From Rhizobium sp. ICMP 5592 (GTDB lineage: Bacteria; Pseudomonadota; Alphaproteobacteria; Rhizobiales; Rhizobiaceae): 64,000 nt of DNA. The DNA lies in assembly GCF_009498525.1 (NCBI RefSeq), contig NZ_QSNT01000003.1, positions 389,977 through 453,976 of the forward strand, read 5' to 3'. The notes below the pieces were generated by a model. The model was not told the DNA's origin. It made no database searches and saw only the letters and a list, made by a program, of their open reading frames with translations. The translations under genes and the position numbers were made by a program. Shown here one piece after another: positions 29,971-39,983 of this stretch (its first letter is position 1; each line of letters opens with the position of its first letter).

Positions 29971-30348
29971 CTAATACCCCAGGGGCGGTATCGGCCGCTC
30001 GTCCGGTTCCGCCACCCGCATCTCGCCGGTATTGTCGGTCTTGAGGTCCTGATAGGCGCGGTAGGTCAGGACCAGCAGGAAGGCGAGGAAGGAGAAGGAG
30101 ATGACGATCGCCGTCAGGATCAGGGCCTGCGGCAGCGGGTTGGCGGCGTCCATGCCGAGCGTGTCGGCGTCGGCGGGAATGATCGGCGGCACTTCGCGCG
30201 TCACCCGGCCGGCGGTGAACAGCAGCAGATTGACGGCGTTGCCGAGAATGGCGATACCCAGCATGATGCGGATCGAGAACCCCGATAGCATCAGATAGAT
30301 CGCGACAGCGAAGAACAGGCCGACGAGGCCGGCAAAGACAGCCTCCAT
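29971..30348 (-). CDS. mnhC: Mrp/Pha2 antiporter subunit C (NuoK-like)
   Basis: A 125-residue NuoK-like protein with three membrane helices. It starts [19 protein letters not shown] and contains NAVNLLLF and DPLPQALILT-like (NPLPQALILTAIVIS) segments typical of MnhC. ATG 30348 overlaps the mnhB stop by one base; the longer frame to 30483 is a shadow within mnhB. Confidence 0.93.
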   Translation of the reverse strand: MEAVFAGLVGLFFAVAIYLMLSGFSIRIMLGIAILGNAVNLLLFTAGRVTREVPPIIPADADTLGMDAANPLPQALILTAIVISFSFLAFLLVLTYRAYQDLKTDNTGEMRVAEPDERPIPPLGY

Positions 30349-30767
30349 CACTCTACCTCCCGCTCTTCGAGCGTCAGCGCGATCGAGGTGATCGCGCCGA
30401 CGACGACCAGATAGACGCCGATATCGAACAGCATGACGCTGGAGAGCGGCACTTCGACGCCCAGGAGATGCGGATAGATCCACAACCCTGTCATGAAGGG
30501 CACGCCGGAGAAGATCGAGAGCAGCCCGGCAGCCGTCGACGCCAGCAGGCCGAAACCGGCAATCGCCAGCGGATGGAAAACGATGGCACGGCGCACCGCC
30601 GTCACGCCACAGGCAATGCCGTAGATCGCAAAGCCCGATGCCGCGATCAGTCCGCCGATGAAGCCGCCGCCGGGCTCGTTATGGCCGCGCAGCAGCACGA
30701 AGACGGAAAAGAGCAGCATCAGTGCGGTCAGAAACGGTGCGGCGGTGCGGAAGATCAGAGTGTTCAT
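30348..30767 (-). CDS. mnhB: Mrp/Pha2 antiporter subunit B
   Basis: A 139-residue membrane subunit with the MnhB signature [16 protein letters not shown] and four helices. It overlaps mnhA by four bases. Separate A and B genes mean this is a seven-gene system of the Pha2 type; rhizobial Pha1 has A and B fused. Confidence 0.94.
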   Translation of the reverse strand: MNTLIFRTAAPFLTALMLLFSVFVLLRGHNEPGGGFIGGLIAASGFAIYGIACGVTAVRRAIVFHPLAIAGFGLLASTAAGLLSIFSGVPFMTGLWIYPHLLGVEVPLSSVMLFDIGVYLVVVGAITSIALTLEEREVE

Positions 30768-33139
30768 CGGCGCTCGGCCTCCATCTTCTCGTCCAGATCC
30801 GGATCATTGGCCGCGAGCTTGCGTTCGCCGCCGGCGCGGATGCGGATCAACGCCAGGATGGCAAGGCCGGTGATGGTGACGACGGCGATCTCGCCGAGCG
30901 TGTCCGTGCCGCGGAAGTCGACGATGATGACATTGACCACGTTGCTGCCATGGGCAATCAGCTTTGAATATTGATTGAAGAACGCTGTCAGCGTCAGGTC
31001 GAAAGGCGCCTGCGTCGCCTTCAGCAACAGCAGCCCGAAACCGAGGCCGCAGGCGGCGGCAAGCACCGCATGCAAGAGCATCTGCAACGGCGGGCGGCGA
31101 TCAGAGGCGGAAAGGCGCAGCCGTGTCATCACCAGCGCCAGGATAACGACCGAGAGCGTCTCGACCATGAACTGGGTGAAGGACAGGTCCGGCGCACCGA
31201 AGAGCAGGAAGATGACGGCGACGGCAAAGCCTTGAATGCCGAGCGAAACGATCGCCGTCAGCCGGTCGCGGGCCATGACGACAGCGCCGAGGCCGATGAC
31301 GGCGATGAGGAAGATCACCGCCTCATGCCACTGCATATCAGGCCATGAGGGAACGGCGGGCAATTCGCCATGGAGCACCGGCGGCAGCAGCAGCATGGCC
31401 GCAAGGCAGAGGAAGGTCACGGCGACATAGATTTCCAGCCGGCCGGGCTGCAAGACGCGCGAAATGACATGCGACAGGCGCACCAGCCCGGAGATCAAAC
31501 CATCGAAACCGCGATCAGGCCCCGGTCCGAGATGGCGCAACACCACCGACATCAGGAAGCGGGCGCGGTCGAGCTTCCAGTAGACAAAGAGACCGATCAG
31601 CACGGTCAGCGCCGACAGCAGCAAGGGCATGCCAATATGCGGAACGAGCGAGACCGATATCTCCATCGCCTTGCCGCTGACGGCGCTCGCCATCGGCGAG
31701 GAGATATAGGCGTGCCAGAGACCAGAGAACAGCGCGGCGACCAGCCCGAGAACGGCCAAGACGACCGGACCGAGCCAGAGCAAAGACGGCGCTTCATGCG
31801 GATGTCTGGGGGTCTCGACACGCGCGCCAAGGAACGGCTTCAGCGCCACCGCGAAGGCGATGGCAAACATCAGCGCGTTGCCAGCGACAGCAATGACGGT
31901 CAGAGCAATCGACCACACGGAAGCCCCGGCCAGCGCGGCATAGATCTCCTCCTTGGCGAGAAAGCCGAAGGCTGGCGGCAAGCCGCCCATCGAGATCGCC
32001 GCGACGAGTGCTGCCGCAAAAGTCAGCGGCATGGCGGCGCGCAGGCCGCCGAGGCGGGTGATGTCGCGCGTTCCCGTCTCATGATCGACAATGCCGGCGA
32101 CCATGAACAACGCGCCCTTGAACAGCGAATGCGCCACCAGATAGAGCACGGCCGCCTCGATCGCATAGTCTGAGCCGAAGCCGGTCAACAGCACCAGCAG
32201 CCCGAGCGAGGAGACCGTCGTATAGGCAAGCTTCAGCTTCAGGTCGGTCTGGCGAACGGCAAGCAGCGTGCCCACCAATAGCGTTGCCGCGCCAAAGAGC
32301 GGCAGGATCGTCTGCCAGGCCATCGTGCCGCCCATGGCGGGATTAAGGCGCATCAACAGATAGACACCGGCCTTCACCATGGTCGCGGAATGTAGATAGG
32401 CCGACACGGGCGTAGGCGCTTCCATGGCGTTGGGCAGCCAGAAATGGAAGGGAAACTGCGCCGACTTGGTGAAGGCGCCGCCGAGGATCAGGATCAGTGC
32501 TGCAAGATAGAGCGGGCTTTCGCGCAACGTGCCGCCCGCCTTCAGCAGGCCGGACATGTCGGCGGCACCGGTGATCTGCCAGATCAGCAACAGCCCGGCG
32601 AGCAACAACAGCCCTCCCCCGCCGGTGACGACCAGCGCCTGCAACGCCGCCCGGCGTGCCGCCTCGCGCTGATGATCAAAGCCGATCAGCAGGAAGGAGG
32701 TGATCGACGTCAGTTCCCAGAAGACGAACAACGTCAAAAAACTGTCCGATACGACGAGGCCGAGCATCGAGCCCATGAACAGGAAGATGAAGGAGAAGAA
32801 GCGCCCAAGGTCTACGTGCCCCTTCAGATAGCCGCCGGCATAGAGCACGATCAGCGTGCCGATGCCGGTGATCAGCAATGCGAAGGTCAGCGACAGGCCG
32901 TCGAGCAGCCAGGAGAAGCGCAGACCCAGACTGGGCACCCAGTCGAAACCACCCTGGATACTATGGCCAGCGGCGATCGCCGGAAGGAAACCGGCAAAAT
33001 GCAGAAAGACGAGCGCCGGAAACAGCGCCAGCGGCCAGGCCGCATTGTGGCCGAGATAACGGACAACGGCCGGCGCGATGATTGCACCGAGAAAAGGCAG
33101 ACACAAAGCCAGGAATGTCAGGCCGGTGACACTGGCCAT
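30764..33139 (-). CDS. mnhA: Mrp/Pha2 antiporter subunit A
   Basis: The largest subunit, 791 residues, with the NuoL-like antiporter domain at the N-terminus ([12 protein letters not shown] with the key Glu; [16 protein letters not shown] with the key Lys) and a C-terminal extension (from about residue 600) with the MbhE/DUF4040-type segment [17 protein letters not shown]. It is the first gene of the operon; ATG 33139 follows GGGAGAAG. The 147 bases upstream should hold the promoter. All seven genes are intact and tightly spaced, so the complex is probably functional. Confidence 0.95.
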   Translation of the reverse strand: MASVTGLTFLALCLPFLGAIIAPAVVRYLGHNAAWPLALFPALVFLHFAGFLPAIAAGHSIQGGFDWVPSLGLRFSWLLDGLSLTFALLITGIGTLIVLYAGGYLKGHVDLGRFFSFIFLFMGSMLGLVVSDSFLTLFVFWELTSITSFLLIGFDHQREAARRAALQALVVTGGGGLLLLAGLLLIWQITGAADMSGLLKAGGTLRESPLYLAALILILGGAFTKSAQFPFHFWLPNAMEAPTPVSAYLHSATMVKAGVYLLMRLNPAMGGTMAWQTILPLFGAATLLVGTLLAVRQTDLKLKLAYTTVSSLGLLVLLTGFGSDYAIEAAVLYLVAHSLFKGALFMVAGIVDHETGTRDITRLGGLRAAMPLTFAAALVAAISMGGLPPAFGFLAKEEIYAALAGASVWSIALTVIAVAGNALMFAIAFAVALKPFLGARVETPRHPHEAPSLLWLGPVVLAVLGLVAALFSGLWHAYISSPMASAVSGKAMEISVSLVPHIGMPLLLSALTVLIGLFVYWKLDRARFLMSVVLRHLGPGPDRGFDGLISGLVRLSHVISRVLQPGRLEIYVAVTFLCLAAMLLLPPVLHGELPAVPSWPDMQWHEAVIFLIAVIGLGAVVMARDRLTAIVSLGIQGFAVAVIFLLFGAPDLSFTQFMVETLSVVILALVMTRLRLSASDRRPPLQMLLHAVLAAACGLGFGLLLLKATQAPFDLTLTAFFNQYSKLIAHGSNVVNVIIVDFRGTDTLGEIAVVTITGLAILALIRIRAGGERKLAANDPDLDEKMEAERR

Positions 33140-33286
33140 GTCTTCTCCCTGCTGAACGATTGCGCGGAATCCGGCAAAGCCGAAACACTACCCTTGGGAT
33201 AGGCCAAAGGCCGGATCGCCTCAAGCCCTGCGGGAGAAAAGCCGGCCTTAACCCACTGAAATCATTTTTTGGCATGACCGGCTGGA

Positions 33287-33793
33287 TCAGGCCCCGATGC
33301 GCAATTCCATGCAGGTCAGATCCAGCCAGCGGCCGAACTTGGTGCCCACTTCCGAGAACTGTCCGGCAATGCGGAAACCGAGCTTTTCATGCAGGCGGAT
33401 GGAGACGGCGTTGCCGGTCTCGATCGCCGCGATCATGACGTGGACATTGCCCTTGGCGGCACGCGCGACAAGTTCGCGCAGCAAGCCCTCGCCGATGCCG
33501 AGGCCACGATGATCCTTGTCGACATAGATGGAATTCTCGACCGTATGACGATAGCCATCGAAGGCGCGCCAGTCGCCATAGGAAGCATAGCCGGCGACCT
33601 TGCCGTCCTTCTCCGCGACAACGACCGGGAAGCCCCGCGCCTCACGCGCCTTGAGCCACTCGATGCGGTTGTCGACGTCGACCAGCGTGTCGTTCCAGAT
33701 CGCGGTCGTGTGCACGACGGCGTGGTTGTAGATCTCGCAAATCGCCGGTAGATCGGCCTCGGTGGCGTCACGAAGCAGTACGGCTTTGTCCAT
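33287..33793 (-). CDS. GNAT acetyltransferase, phosphinothricin acetyltransferase-like
   Basis: A 168-residue GNAT enzyme. It has the acetyl-CoA loop DHRGLGIGEGLL and the order of motifs seen in phosphinothricin/methionine sulfoximine acetyltransferases (ICEIYNHAVVHTTAIW, later LHEKLGFRIAGQFSEVGTKF). The natural substrate may be methionine sulfone or a similar amino-acid analogue. I chose ATG 33793 because the domain begins there; a longer frame starts at 33853. Monocistronic, between the mrp operon and a divergent exported protein. Confidence 0.88.
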   Translation of the reverse strand: MDKAVLLRDATEADLPAICEIYNHAVVHTTAIWNDTLVDVDNRIEWLKAREARGFPVVVAEKDGKVAGYASYGDWRAFDGYRHTVENSIYVDKDHRGLGIGEGLLRELVARAAKGNVHVMIAAIETGNAVSIRLHEKLGFRIAGQFSEVGTKFGRWLDLTCMELRIGA

Positions 33794-34000
33794 AATCGCG
33801 TCATCCAATTGTTCATGAGACTTAAATTCGGCGTTACTCCGCGAAATTGGCAAAGTAAATCCGCCATTCCTGCATGGCTCACAATGAAGCTGTAACGAAT
33901 TTGCGCTATTTTTCGATCATTCTGAGAATCACTATGGAATTTCTGCTGAAAAATGCGCTATTCGTAGCTGGTTTGCAGATCCCGCCTCCCGGAAACCGCA

Positions 34001-34516
34001 ATGCTCGCGCGATTGACCGCCCTTCTGTTTCTTTCCGTCGTGCCGGCGCAAGCCGCCGACTGGTGGTCCTATGACAATGCGCGCTTTGGCTATGCAATTG
34101 AACTGCCGTCGGAATTTCGACTATCCGCGCGAAGCGACGATGGCAACGGACTGACGTTGACGCCGGCCGATCAGTCGGCACGGCTGCTGATTTTCGGCGC
34201 CGACACACTCAACGGCGATTTTTCCTCGGAAGCGAATATCCGTATCGCGAGCGCCAAGGATGAAGGCTGGCAGATCTCCTATTCGAAATCGACATCGCGC
34301 GGCATCAGCTTCTCAGGCACGAAACAGGGCCATATCATCTATGTGCGCGGCGTCGCTCTCTGCAACGGCGCTGCCGCCTTCTTCCAGATGGACTATCCGA
34401 AGGCATCTATGCAGCGCTACGATGCAGTCGTCATGCGGCTGGTGCGCAGCCTGCACCCCACGAAGAAATGTGCCCCGACAACGCAGGTCGTCAAAAGCTT
34501 CCCGGTGACAGGCTGA
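34001..34516 (+). CDS. Exported protein of unknown function
   Basis: A 171-residue protein with a clear signal peptide (MLARLTALLFLSVVPAQA, cleaved before Ala-Asp-Trp). The mature part starts WWSYDNARFGYAIELPSEF, a beta-rich motif seen in many small periplasmic proteins of rhizobia. There are two cysteines, in VALCNGAAAFF and KKCAPTT, that may pair. No enzyme motif. Its last 26 bases overlap the end of the convergent TrhA gene. Confidence 0.75.
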   Translation: MLARLTALLFLSVVPAQAADWWSYDNARFGYAIELPSEFRLSARSDDGNGLTLTPADQSARLLIFGADTLNGDFSSEANIRIASAKDEGWQISYSKSTSRGISFSGTKQGHIIYVRGVALCNGAAAFFQMDYPKASMQRYDAVVMRLVRSLHPTKKCAPTTQVVKSFPVTG

Positions 34517-35159
34517 AGCAAGTGAACACCGCCGAATAATGCACGGCGGCGGCCGAAATGACGAACCCATGCCAGATGGCGTTCTGGAAACGCAGTTTCT
34601 CCCAGACATGGAAGATCACGCCCAACGAATAGATGACACCGCCGATCACGATCAGCAGCATCGAGGTGGAGGGTATATGCATGGAAACCGGCTTGGCGAC
34701 CAGCACGCCGCTCCAGCCCATGGCAAGATAGAGCAGGATCGCCAGCCGGTCGTAGCGGCCGGGAAAGAAGCATTTCAGCGCGATACCGCAGGCCGCAAAG
34801 ACCCACAGGGCGATCAACGTCGCAAACAACAGCGGATCGGCGGAGCCACGCTCAAGGAACGGCGTGTAGGTGGCGGCGATCAGCACGAAGATGGCGGAGT
34901 GATCGAAGCGCCGCAGGAACCACTTCGTCTGCGATACCGGCCAGAGATTGTAGGTGAAGGACATGGCAAGGGTCAGGACGAGGCCGACGCCGTAGATCCA
35001 GGCGGCGGCAATCTCGCCATGGGAACTCCACACAGTGGCATAGAAGATCAGCGCGGTCGCGCCGATCAGGGCAAAGACCACGCCGACGCCGTTGACGATA
35101 CCGTCGGCGATCACTTCATATCGATCATAGGCCCAACGGATGCCTTTGAACTCGGCCAT
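34491..35159 (-). CDS. Hemolysin III/TrhA family membrane protein
   Basis: A 222-residue protein with seven membrane segments of the TrhA (PAQR-like) family. Conserved elements are FDHSAIFVLIAATYTP, FHVWEKLRFQNAIWHGFV and the last-helix AAAVHYSAVF, whose histidines and aspartate form a probable metal site. Family members are linked to membrane homeostasis; haemolysis is a historical name. It overlaps the convergent exported-protein gene by 26 bases. Confidence 0.9.
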   Translation of the reverse strand: MAEFKGIRWAYDRYEVIADGIVNGVGVVFALIGATALIFYATVWSSHGEIAAAWIYGVGLVLTLAMSFTYNLWPVSQTKWFLRRFDHSAIFVLIAATYTPFLERGSADPLLFATLIALWVFAACGIALKCFFPGRYDRLAILLYLAMGWSGVLVAKPVSMHIPSTSMLLIVIGGVIYSLGVIFHVWEKLRFQNAIWHGFVISAAAVHYSAVFTCFSLSPGSF

Positions 35160-35488
35160 CTATATACGTTCCAATTCCATATCGGCATCAACCGTGGCAT
35201 CTCGGAAGCATCCAGGCAACCACGTTCGACCGGCATGACGGTAAATCTTCGTGAATGGCGAGACGCGCAAGTGAGATGCTCCGTCAACGAATTGCGAACG
35301 CTTCATCCGCAATTTCTGGCCTTCTGTGAACAATCGAAATCCGCCATATACGAGTTTAAGTACAGCAGGCCAGAGGATCTCTAAAGAGGCATATCGACCG
35401 ACGACAGCTCTCAAGCCTGCCATTGACGGCGCTTTCGCCGTAGGCGCCGGTTCCTCTTTCTTCCGAACATCGAGGTTGGAATAAGCTC
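35160..35488. other. Intergenic region, no supported gene
   Basis: 329 bases between divergent genes. A plus-strand ORF of 49 codons (35236-35384) has no ribosome site or recognisable sequence, and I do not call it. Promoters for the TrhA and dioxygenase-like genes should lie here. Confidence 0.5.
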
Positions 35489-36355
35489 ATGACCGAAACC
35501 GCCCTTCCCTATGCGCTGACGCGCCCCTCCTATGTCGGCCAGTCGCATCTTGTCGTCACCGACCTGGCGACGGTATCGCGCTTCTATCAGGACATACTGG
35601 GCCTGAAGGTCATCGAAAAGACCGCGAGCGGCGAAGTGCTGGGCGTTGCCGGGCAGCCGCTGCTGACGCTGACGACGGATCGCGCCGCCACGCGCGCGCC
35701 GCAGACGGCGGCCGGTCTCTTCCACACCGCTTTCCTGCTGCCCAACCGTGTCGAGCTTGCCCGTTGGCTGCGGCATGCGGCACACAACAACGTCGCCCTT
35801 GAAGGCGCGTCCGACCATATCGTCAGCGAAGCGATCTATCTTTCCGATCCGGAAGGCAACGGCATCGAGATCTATGCCGACCGACCGCATGAGCAATGGA
35901 CATTCCATGGCGACGGCACGGTCGAGATGGCGACGCTGAGGCTCGACCTGCAGAAGCTTTATGAAAGCGCGCCGCAGGATCGCTGGGACGGCATGGCTGA
36001 CGGTTCGGCAATCGGCCATATCCATCTGCAGGTCGGCGATGTCGAGGAGGCAAATGCCTTTTATCGCAACGTGCTTGGAATGAAGGTGATGGCGGCGCGG
36101 TATCCCGGCGCGACGTTCCTCGCAACCGGTGGTTATCACCATCATCTCGGCGCCAATACCTGGAACAGCCGCGGCGCCGGCGTCCGCTCCGAACACATGA
36201 CCGGCCTCTCCGACTACACGCTGCGCTTCAACGACAGGCAAGCACTCGACAAGGCGGTTGCCGCACTTGACGCGCATGAGATCAAGACGGAGAAGCGCGA
36301 CGGCGGCGTTTCACTGCGCGATCCCTGGGGCATCGGGCTGAATTTGATCGCCTGA
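35489..36355 (+). CDS. VOC family protein, catechol 2,3-dioxygenase-like (CatE type)
   Basis: A 288-residue protein with two vicinal-oxygen-chelate domains (about 15-130 and 160-285). Metal-ligand candidates are in GQSHLVV (His20), YHHHLG and GIEIYAD (Glu near 128); these match CatE-like extradiol dioxygenases. The physiological substrate is not clear and no aromatic pathway genes lie nearby. ATG 35489 gives a normal N-terminus. A strong terminator follows. Confidence 0.87.
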   Translation: MTETALPYALTRPSYVGQSHLVVTDLATVSRFYQDILGLKVIEKTASGEVLGVAGQPLLTLTTDRAATRAPQTAAGLFHTAFLLPNRVELARWLRHAAHNNVALEGASDHIVSEAIYLSDPEGNGIEIYADRPHEQWTFHGDGTVEMATLRLDLQKLYESAPQDRWDGMADGSAIGHIHLQVGDVEEANAFYRNVLGMKVMAARYPGATFLATGGYHHHLGANTWNSRGAGVRSEHMTGLSDYTLRFNDRQALDKAVAALDAHEIKTEKRDGGVSLRDPWGIGLNLIA

Positions 36356-36382
36356 TCACAACCACTGATCGATCATTCAAGA

Positions 36383-36406
36383 GCCCGTTCCGGAACCGGA
36401 ACGGGC
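36383..36406 (+). terminator. Terminator hairpin after the CatE-like gene
   Basis: GCCCGTTCCGG and its complement meet with two bases between, giving a perfect stem of about 10 pairs. The tail CTATTTGCGTTT is only moderately T-rich. It lies 28 bases after the stop codon. Confidence 0.75.
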
Positions 36407-36455
36407 CTATTTGCGTTTGCATATCGAGGCAATGGAGCTTCGGGGATTGTTCTGG

Positions 36456-37628
36456 ATGGATATCGCCAAAGGCATAAGCAAGCAGGAGCGCAAACCGGCG
36501 GCGGAACGCGAAAGACGCTCCAGCGACTGGGTTGACACGTTGCGGGCGGATACCGAGCAACTGGATAAATCCACCCCCGTAAGAAGCGTTGAGAAAAGCG
36601 GATTGGATATCGCCGCCGCCTGGGCTCTCATCGGCATCTTCCTCGTCCTCACGCTCGCCGCCGTCTACATGATGTCGATCATCCTCATTCCAGTGACGCT
36701 CGCCGTGGTGGTCGGCATGATCCTCGGCCTGGCTGCGGAAAGGCTTAGCAAGCTCGGCGTTCCGCGCGTCCTCAATGCCGTCCTGCTGTCGTCGGCGGTG
36801 GCGCTGGTCATCTTCCTGTTCGTCAATGCGCTAGCCGGCCCCCTGGCACGGCTGGCACAGGAAGGACCCGACGTCTTCCAGCGCACCATCGACCGGTTGA
36901 TGCCCTATCTAGAACGGATCAAATGGCTGCACATCACGTCGCAAACCTTTGAAAGCGGGCCAATGTCGATCAGCGTGCTGCTCGAAAACACCGGCAATGT
37001 GCTGCATCTTGTCACCAACAGCCTGACGCCGGCCATTGTTCAGGGACTGATCTTCTTCGCCGCGCTGCTGCTCTTCCTCGCCGGCCGCACCAACCTGCGC
37101 AAGACGATCATCCTGACCTTTTCCCGCCGGACGTCGCGGCTGGCGACAATCCGCATCATCAATGCGGTGGAGCAAGTGCTTGGCTTCTATTTCGCGACGG
37201 CCGCACTGATCTATGCCGGTCTCGGCGTCATCATGACGATCATCGCCTATGTCGGCGGGTTGAGCGCGCCGATCCTCTGGGGCGTCTTCGCCTTTCTCTC
37301 CAGCTTCGTGCCCTTCGTCGGCATCGCAACCATGACCATCGCGCTGGCGATCGCCGGCATCATCACCCACGACGACATCATCTTCGCCCTTGCGCCCGCC
37401 GTCGCCTTCTTCTCCGTCCATCTCGCCGTGGAAAATCTGGTGTTTCCGGCGGTCATGGGCCGGCAATGGGAACTCAATCCCTTTGTCGTCTTTCTCGCCA
37501 TCATCTTCTGGACGTGGATGTGGGGCGCTGTCGGCGCCATGCTCGCCTTGCCACTATCCCTGGTAGTGATGACCGTGGTCAACGAGTTGTTCTTCGAGGA
37601 AAAGGTGCAGCCGCAATTGCCTGAGTAA
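36456..37628 (+). CDS. AI-2E family transporter (PerM-like permease)
   Basis: A 390-residue inner-membrane protein with about eight membrane segments, after a 60-residue charged cytoplasmic tail. The family signature lies in FLSSFVPFVGIATMTIALAI and in ENLVFPAVMG. Some members export autoinducer-2, others act as ion antiporters; the substrate here cannot be told. ATG 36456 follows CGGGGA; earlier TTG (36411) and ATG (36432) codons lie right after the terminator and are less likely. Confidence 0.85.
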   Translation: MDIAKGISKQERKPAAERERRSSDWVDTLRADTEQLDKSTPVRSVEKSGLDIAAAWALIGIFLVLTLAAVYMMSIILIPVTLAVVVGMILGLAAERLSKLGVPRVLNAVLLSSAVALVIFLFVNALAGPLARLAQEGPDVFQRTIDRLMPYLERIKWLHITSQTFESGPMSISVLLENTGNVLHLVTNSLTPAIVQGLIFFAALLLFLAGRTNLRKTIILTFSRRTSRLATIRIINAVEQVLGFYFATAALIYAGLGVIMTIIAYVGGLSAPILWGVFAFLSSFVPFVGIATMTIALAIAGIITHDDIIFALAPAVAFFSVHLAVENLVFPAVMGRQWELNPFVVFLAIIFWTWMWGAVGAMLALPLSLVVMTVVNELFFEEKVQPQLPE

Positions 37629-37667
37629 AGACGCCGGCATGCCTGGCGATCGACTGCTGCTGGTCAC

Positions 37668-38462
37668 TCAGTTCGTGGTGTCGTCATCGCCCTGTTCGGG
37701 AATGTCCTGCAGGCGGACGAACTGCACGCCCTTGGCCTTCAGCGCGAGAATGCTCGCAGCAACCCCTTCGCCGGCGGCATGGGTCGGCTGGTTGATATGG
37801 GAGATGATGACATCGCCATCCCTAGCGGAAGCATATTGCTTTTCCACCATCTTGGCCGGTAGCAGCGAGCCGCTATCACCGTTCACGGAATAGCCGGCGA
37901 TGCGATAGCCCATGCTGCGGATCTGAGCGATGGCCGAAAGGCTGTATTTTGCGGTCGCGCCCCGGAACCAGCGCGGCTGCGGGATACCGGCGGCAAGCAT
38001 GGCGTCGGCGCCGCCCTTGACTTCCTGGGCCACAGCCTGCGGCGAGCCGGCAGCCGCGATACCATAGACCTTCGTCGGGATATCGACGGCGGGAATATGG
38101 TTCTGGCCGTGGTTCTCAAGCTCGAAAAGTTCGGGATGGGCGAGGAAGGTGGCGAGCGCATCGGGATTGGTCCGCAGCCAGCGGGCGGTGACGAAGATCG
38201 TTGCGGGGATGCGCTGATCGACGAGGGTGGAAAGGATGCGGGGATCGGTCTTGCCCATACAGGCATCGAAGGTCAGTGCGATGCGCGGCGCACCCTTGCC
38301 GGCGCGGTTGACGTGCAGATGCGGCTCGACCAGCTTGACGTTCGATACAGGCGCCTTCGGTGGCAGCGGCGGCCAGCCGGCGGGCTGTGTTTCCTGCTTA
38401 GCAGCAAAGGCGGCCGGAACGGCGGCAGCTAAGAATGCGGACGTCAGCAGAAAGCGATTCAT
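37668..38462 (-). CDS. Exported polysaccharide deacetylase (NodB homology domain)
   Basis: A 264-residue protein with a signal peptide (MNRFLLTSAFLAAAVPAAFAA). The NodB-type domain shows TFDACMGKTD (metal aspartate, in place of the usual TFDDGP), ENHGQNH (the HxxxH metal pair), WFRGATAKYS and ISHINQP. It should remove acetyl groups from a cell-surface or wall glycan. ATG 38462 fits the signal peptide. The first motif differs from classical NodB, so substrate or activity may be altered. It faces the permease gene across 39 bases. Confidence 0.87.
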   Translation of the reverse strand: MNRFLLTSAFLAAAVPAAFAAKQETQPAGWPPLPPKAPVSNVKLVEPHLHVNRAGKGAPRIALTFDACMGKTDPRILSTLVDQRIPATIFVTARWLRTNPDALATFLAHPELFELENHGQNHIPAVDIPTKVYGIAAAGSPQAVAQEVKGGADAMLAAGIPQPRWFRGATAKYSLSAIAQIRSMGYRIAGYSVNGDSGSLLPAKMVEKQYASARDGDVIISHINQPTHAAGEGVAASILALKAKGVQFVRLQDIPEQGDDDTTN

Positions 38463-38730
38463 CAGGCAGCCACCGATCGGATTGAACGACGTGAAGTTTG
38501 GCGGAAAAAGCGTGCGATTGCCATAGGCTCTTCCCTTGCGCCCGCCATCGTCCGGCAAGGCGACGGAAATATGGCGGCTTGCCCACAGGAGGATCATTTC
38601 CCATCACAAAAGCGCCTATAACCATTCTGCGGCAGTCGCCGCGTCGGAGCTCCTCATTTATGATATCATTGATACCTAACCGGCCTGCCACTATTTCCAT
38701 ATTTTCCTGCGCTCCCAAAGGGAACCATCC

Positions 38731-39642
38731 ATGAGCCGCGATCCCTATGACATATTGGGCGTAAAACGGGACGCCCCGCAAAAAGACATTCAAAGTGCCT
38801 ATCGCAAGCTTGCGAAGAAGCTGCATCCCGATCTCAATCCCGGCGACAAGCAGGCCGAGGAGAAATTCAAGGAAGTCTCCGCGGCCTACGGCATCCTCGG
38901 GGACGAGGACAAGCGTGCGCGCTTCGACCGCGGCGAGATCGACGGCAGCGGCGCGGAGAAGCCGCCACGCAACTATTATCGCGACTACGCGGCAAACGAG
39001 GGCCAGCGCGGCCCCTACCGCAACGCGGGCGGCTTCGCCGATTTCGGCGATACCGACGATATCCTTTCCAGCTTCTTTTCACGTCGCAGCCGAGGCCAAT
39101 CCGGAATGCAGGGTCAGGATCGCAAATATTCCATGGAGGTCGATTTTCTCGACGCCGTCAACGGCACGAAAAAGCAGATCAGCCTGCCGGACGGACCCGC
39201 GCTCGATGTGCAGATACCGGCAGGAACCAAGGACGGGCAGACGCTGCGCCTGCGCGGCAAGGGCGATCCCGGTTTTGGCAGCGGCGCCCCCGGCGATGCG
39301 CTGATCGAGGTGCATGTGCGTCCGCACCGCTTCTTCACCCGCGACGGCGACGATATCAGGCTGGACTTGCCGATTTCGCTGACGGAGGCGGTGCTCGGCG
39401 GTAAGGTCCGCGTGCCCACGCCCTCCGGCCCGGTGACCGTTACGCTCCAGCCGAACTCCAATACCGGCAAGGTCTTGCGGCTGAAGGGCAAGGGCGTGCC
39501 CGTGCGTGGCAAGGACGCCGGCGACGCCTATGTTTCATTGAAGATCGTCCTGCCGGATGCGCCGGATGCAGAGCTGACCGCGCTCGTTTCCGACTGGCAG
39601 GCCGGCAAGACGCATGATCCCAGAAAGACCATGGGAGGCTGA
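38731..39642 (+). CDS. cbpA: DnaJ-type co-chaperone CbpA
   Basis: A 303-residue class B J-protein without the zinc-finger domain. The J domain (residues 4-70) has the HPD motif at 32-34, then a Gly/Arg-rich linker and two C-terminal beta domains for substrate binding. CbpA works with DnaK and is stress-induced in E. coli. cbpM follows three bases after the stop, which identifies it as the CbpA branch rather than DnaJ. Confidence 0.92.
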   Translation: MSRDPYDILGVKRDAPQKDIQSAYRKLAKKLHPDLNPGDKQAEEKFKEVSAAYGILGDEDKRARFDRGEIDGSGAEKPPRNYYRDYAANEGQRGPYRNAGGFADFGDTDDILSSFFSRRSRGQSGMQGQDRKYSMEVDFLDAVNGTKKQISLPDGPALDVQIPAGTKDGQTLRLRGKGDPGFGSGAPGDALIEVHVRPHRFFTRDGDDIRLDLPISLTEAVLGGKVRVPTPSGPVTVTLQPNSNTGKVLRLKGKGVPVRGKDAGDAYVSLKIVLPDAPDAELTALVSDWQAGKTHDPRKTMGG

Positions 39643-39645
39643 TCC

Positions 39646-39978
39646 ATGAACGAGAGCGAGTTTCGTCTGCGCCTCGAGATCGATGTCACAGTGCTGGAAG
39701 TCTGGATCGACCAGGGCTGGCTCATTCCCGAAACCACGAATGAAGGCCGGCATTTTCGCGATGCGGATCTCGCCCGCGGACAATTGATCCTCGATCTGAT
39801 CGACGCCATGGGCCTCAACGAGCCCGGCGTCGACCTGGTGATGGATCTGATCGATCAGATTCATGGGTTGAGATCGACACTACGCGACCTGACGGATGCC
39901 GTCCGTCGCCAGAACCTCGATGTGCAGCAGCACATTCTCTCCGACCTCGATCACCTGGAGCACCAGAAAGGGCGCTGA
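39646..39978 (+). CDS. cbpM: Chaperone modulator CbpM
   Basis: A 110-residue MerR-like protein that binds the J domain of CbpA and restrains it. The sequence has the motif VEVWIDQGWLIP-like (VLEVWIDQGWLIPE), FRDADLARGQLILDL and a coiled-coil C-terminus (IHGLRSTLRDLTDAVRRQ). It is cotranscribed with cbpA, and its end faces the DUF930 gene across five bases. Confidence 0.9.
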   Translation: MNESEFRLRLEIDVTVLEVWIDQGWLIPETTNEGRHFRDADLARGQLILDLIDAMGLNEPGVDLVMDLIDQIHGLRSTLRDLTDAVRRQNLDVQQHILSDLDHLEHQKGR

Positions 39979-39983
39979 AGGCA

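Noticed and set aside
35236..35384. 49-codon ORF on the plus strand in the TrhA-dioxygenase gap
   Set aside because: No ribosome site and no similarity I can recognise. Kept as unannotated.
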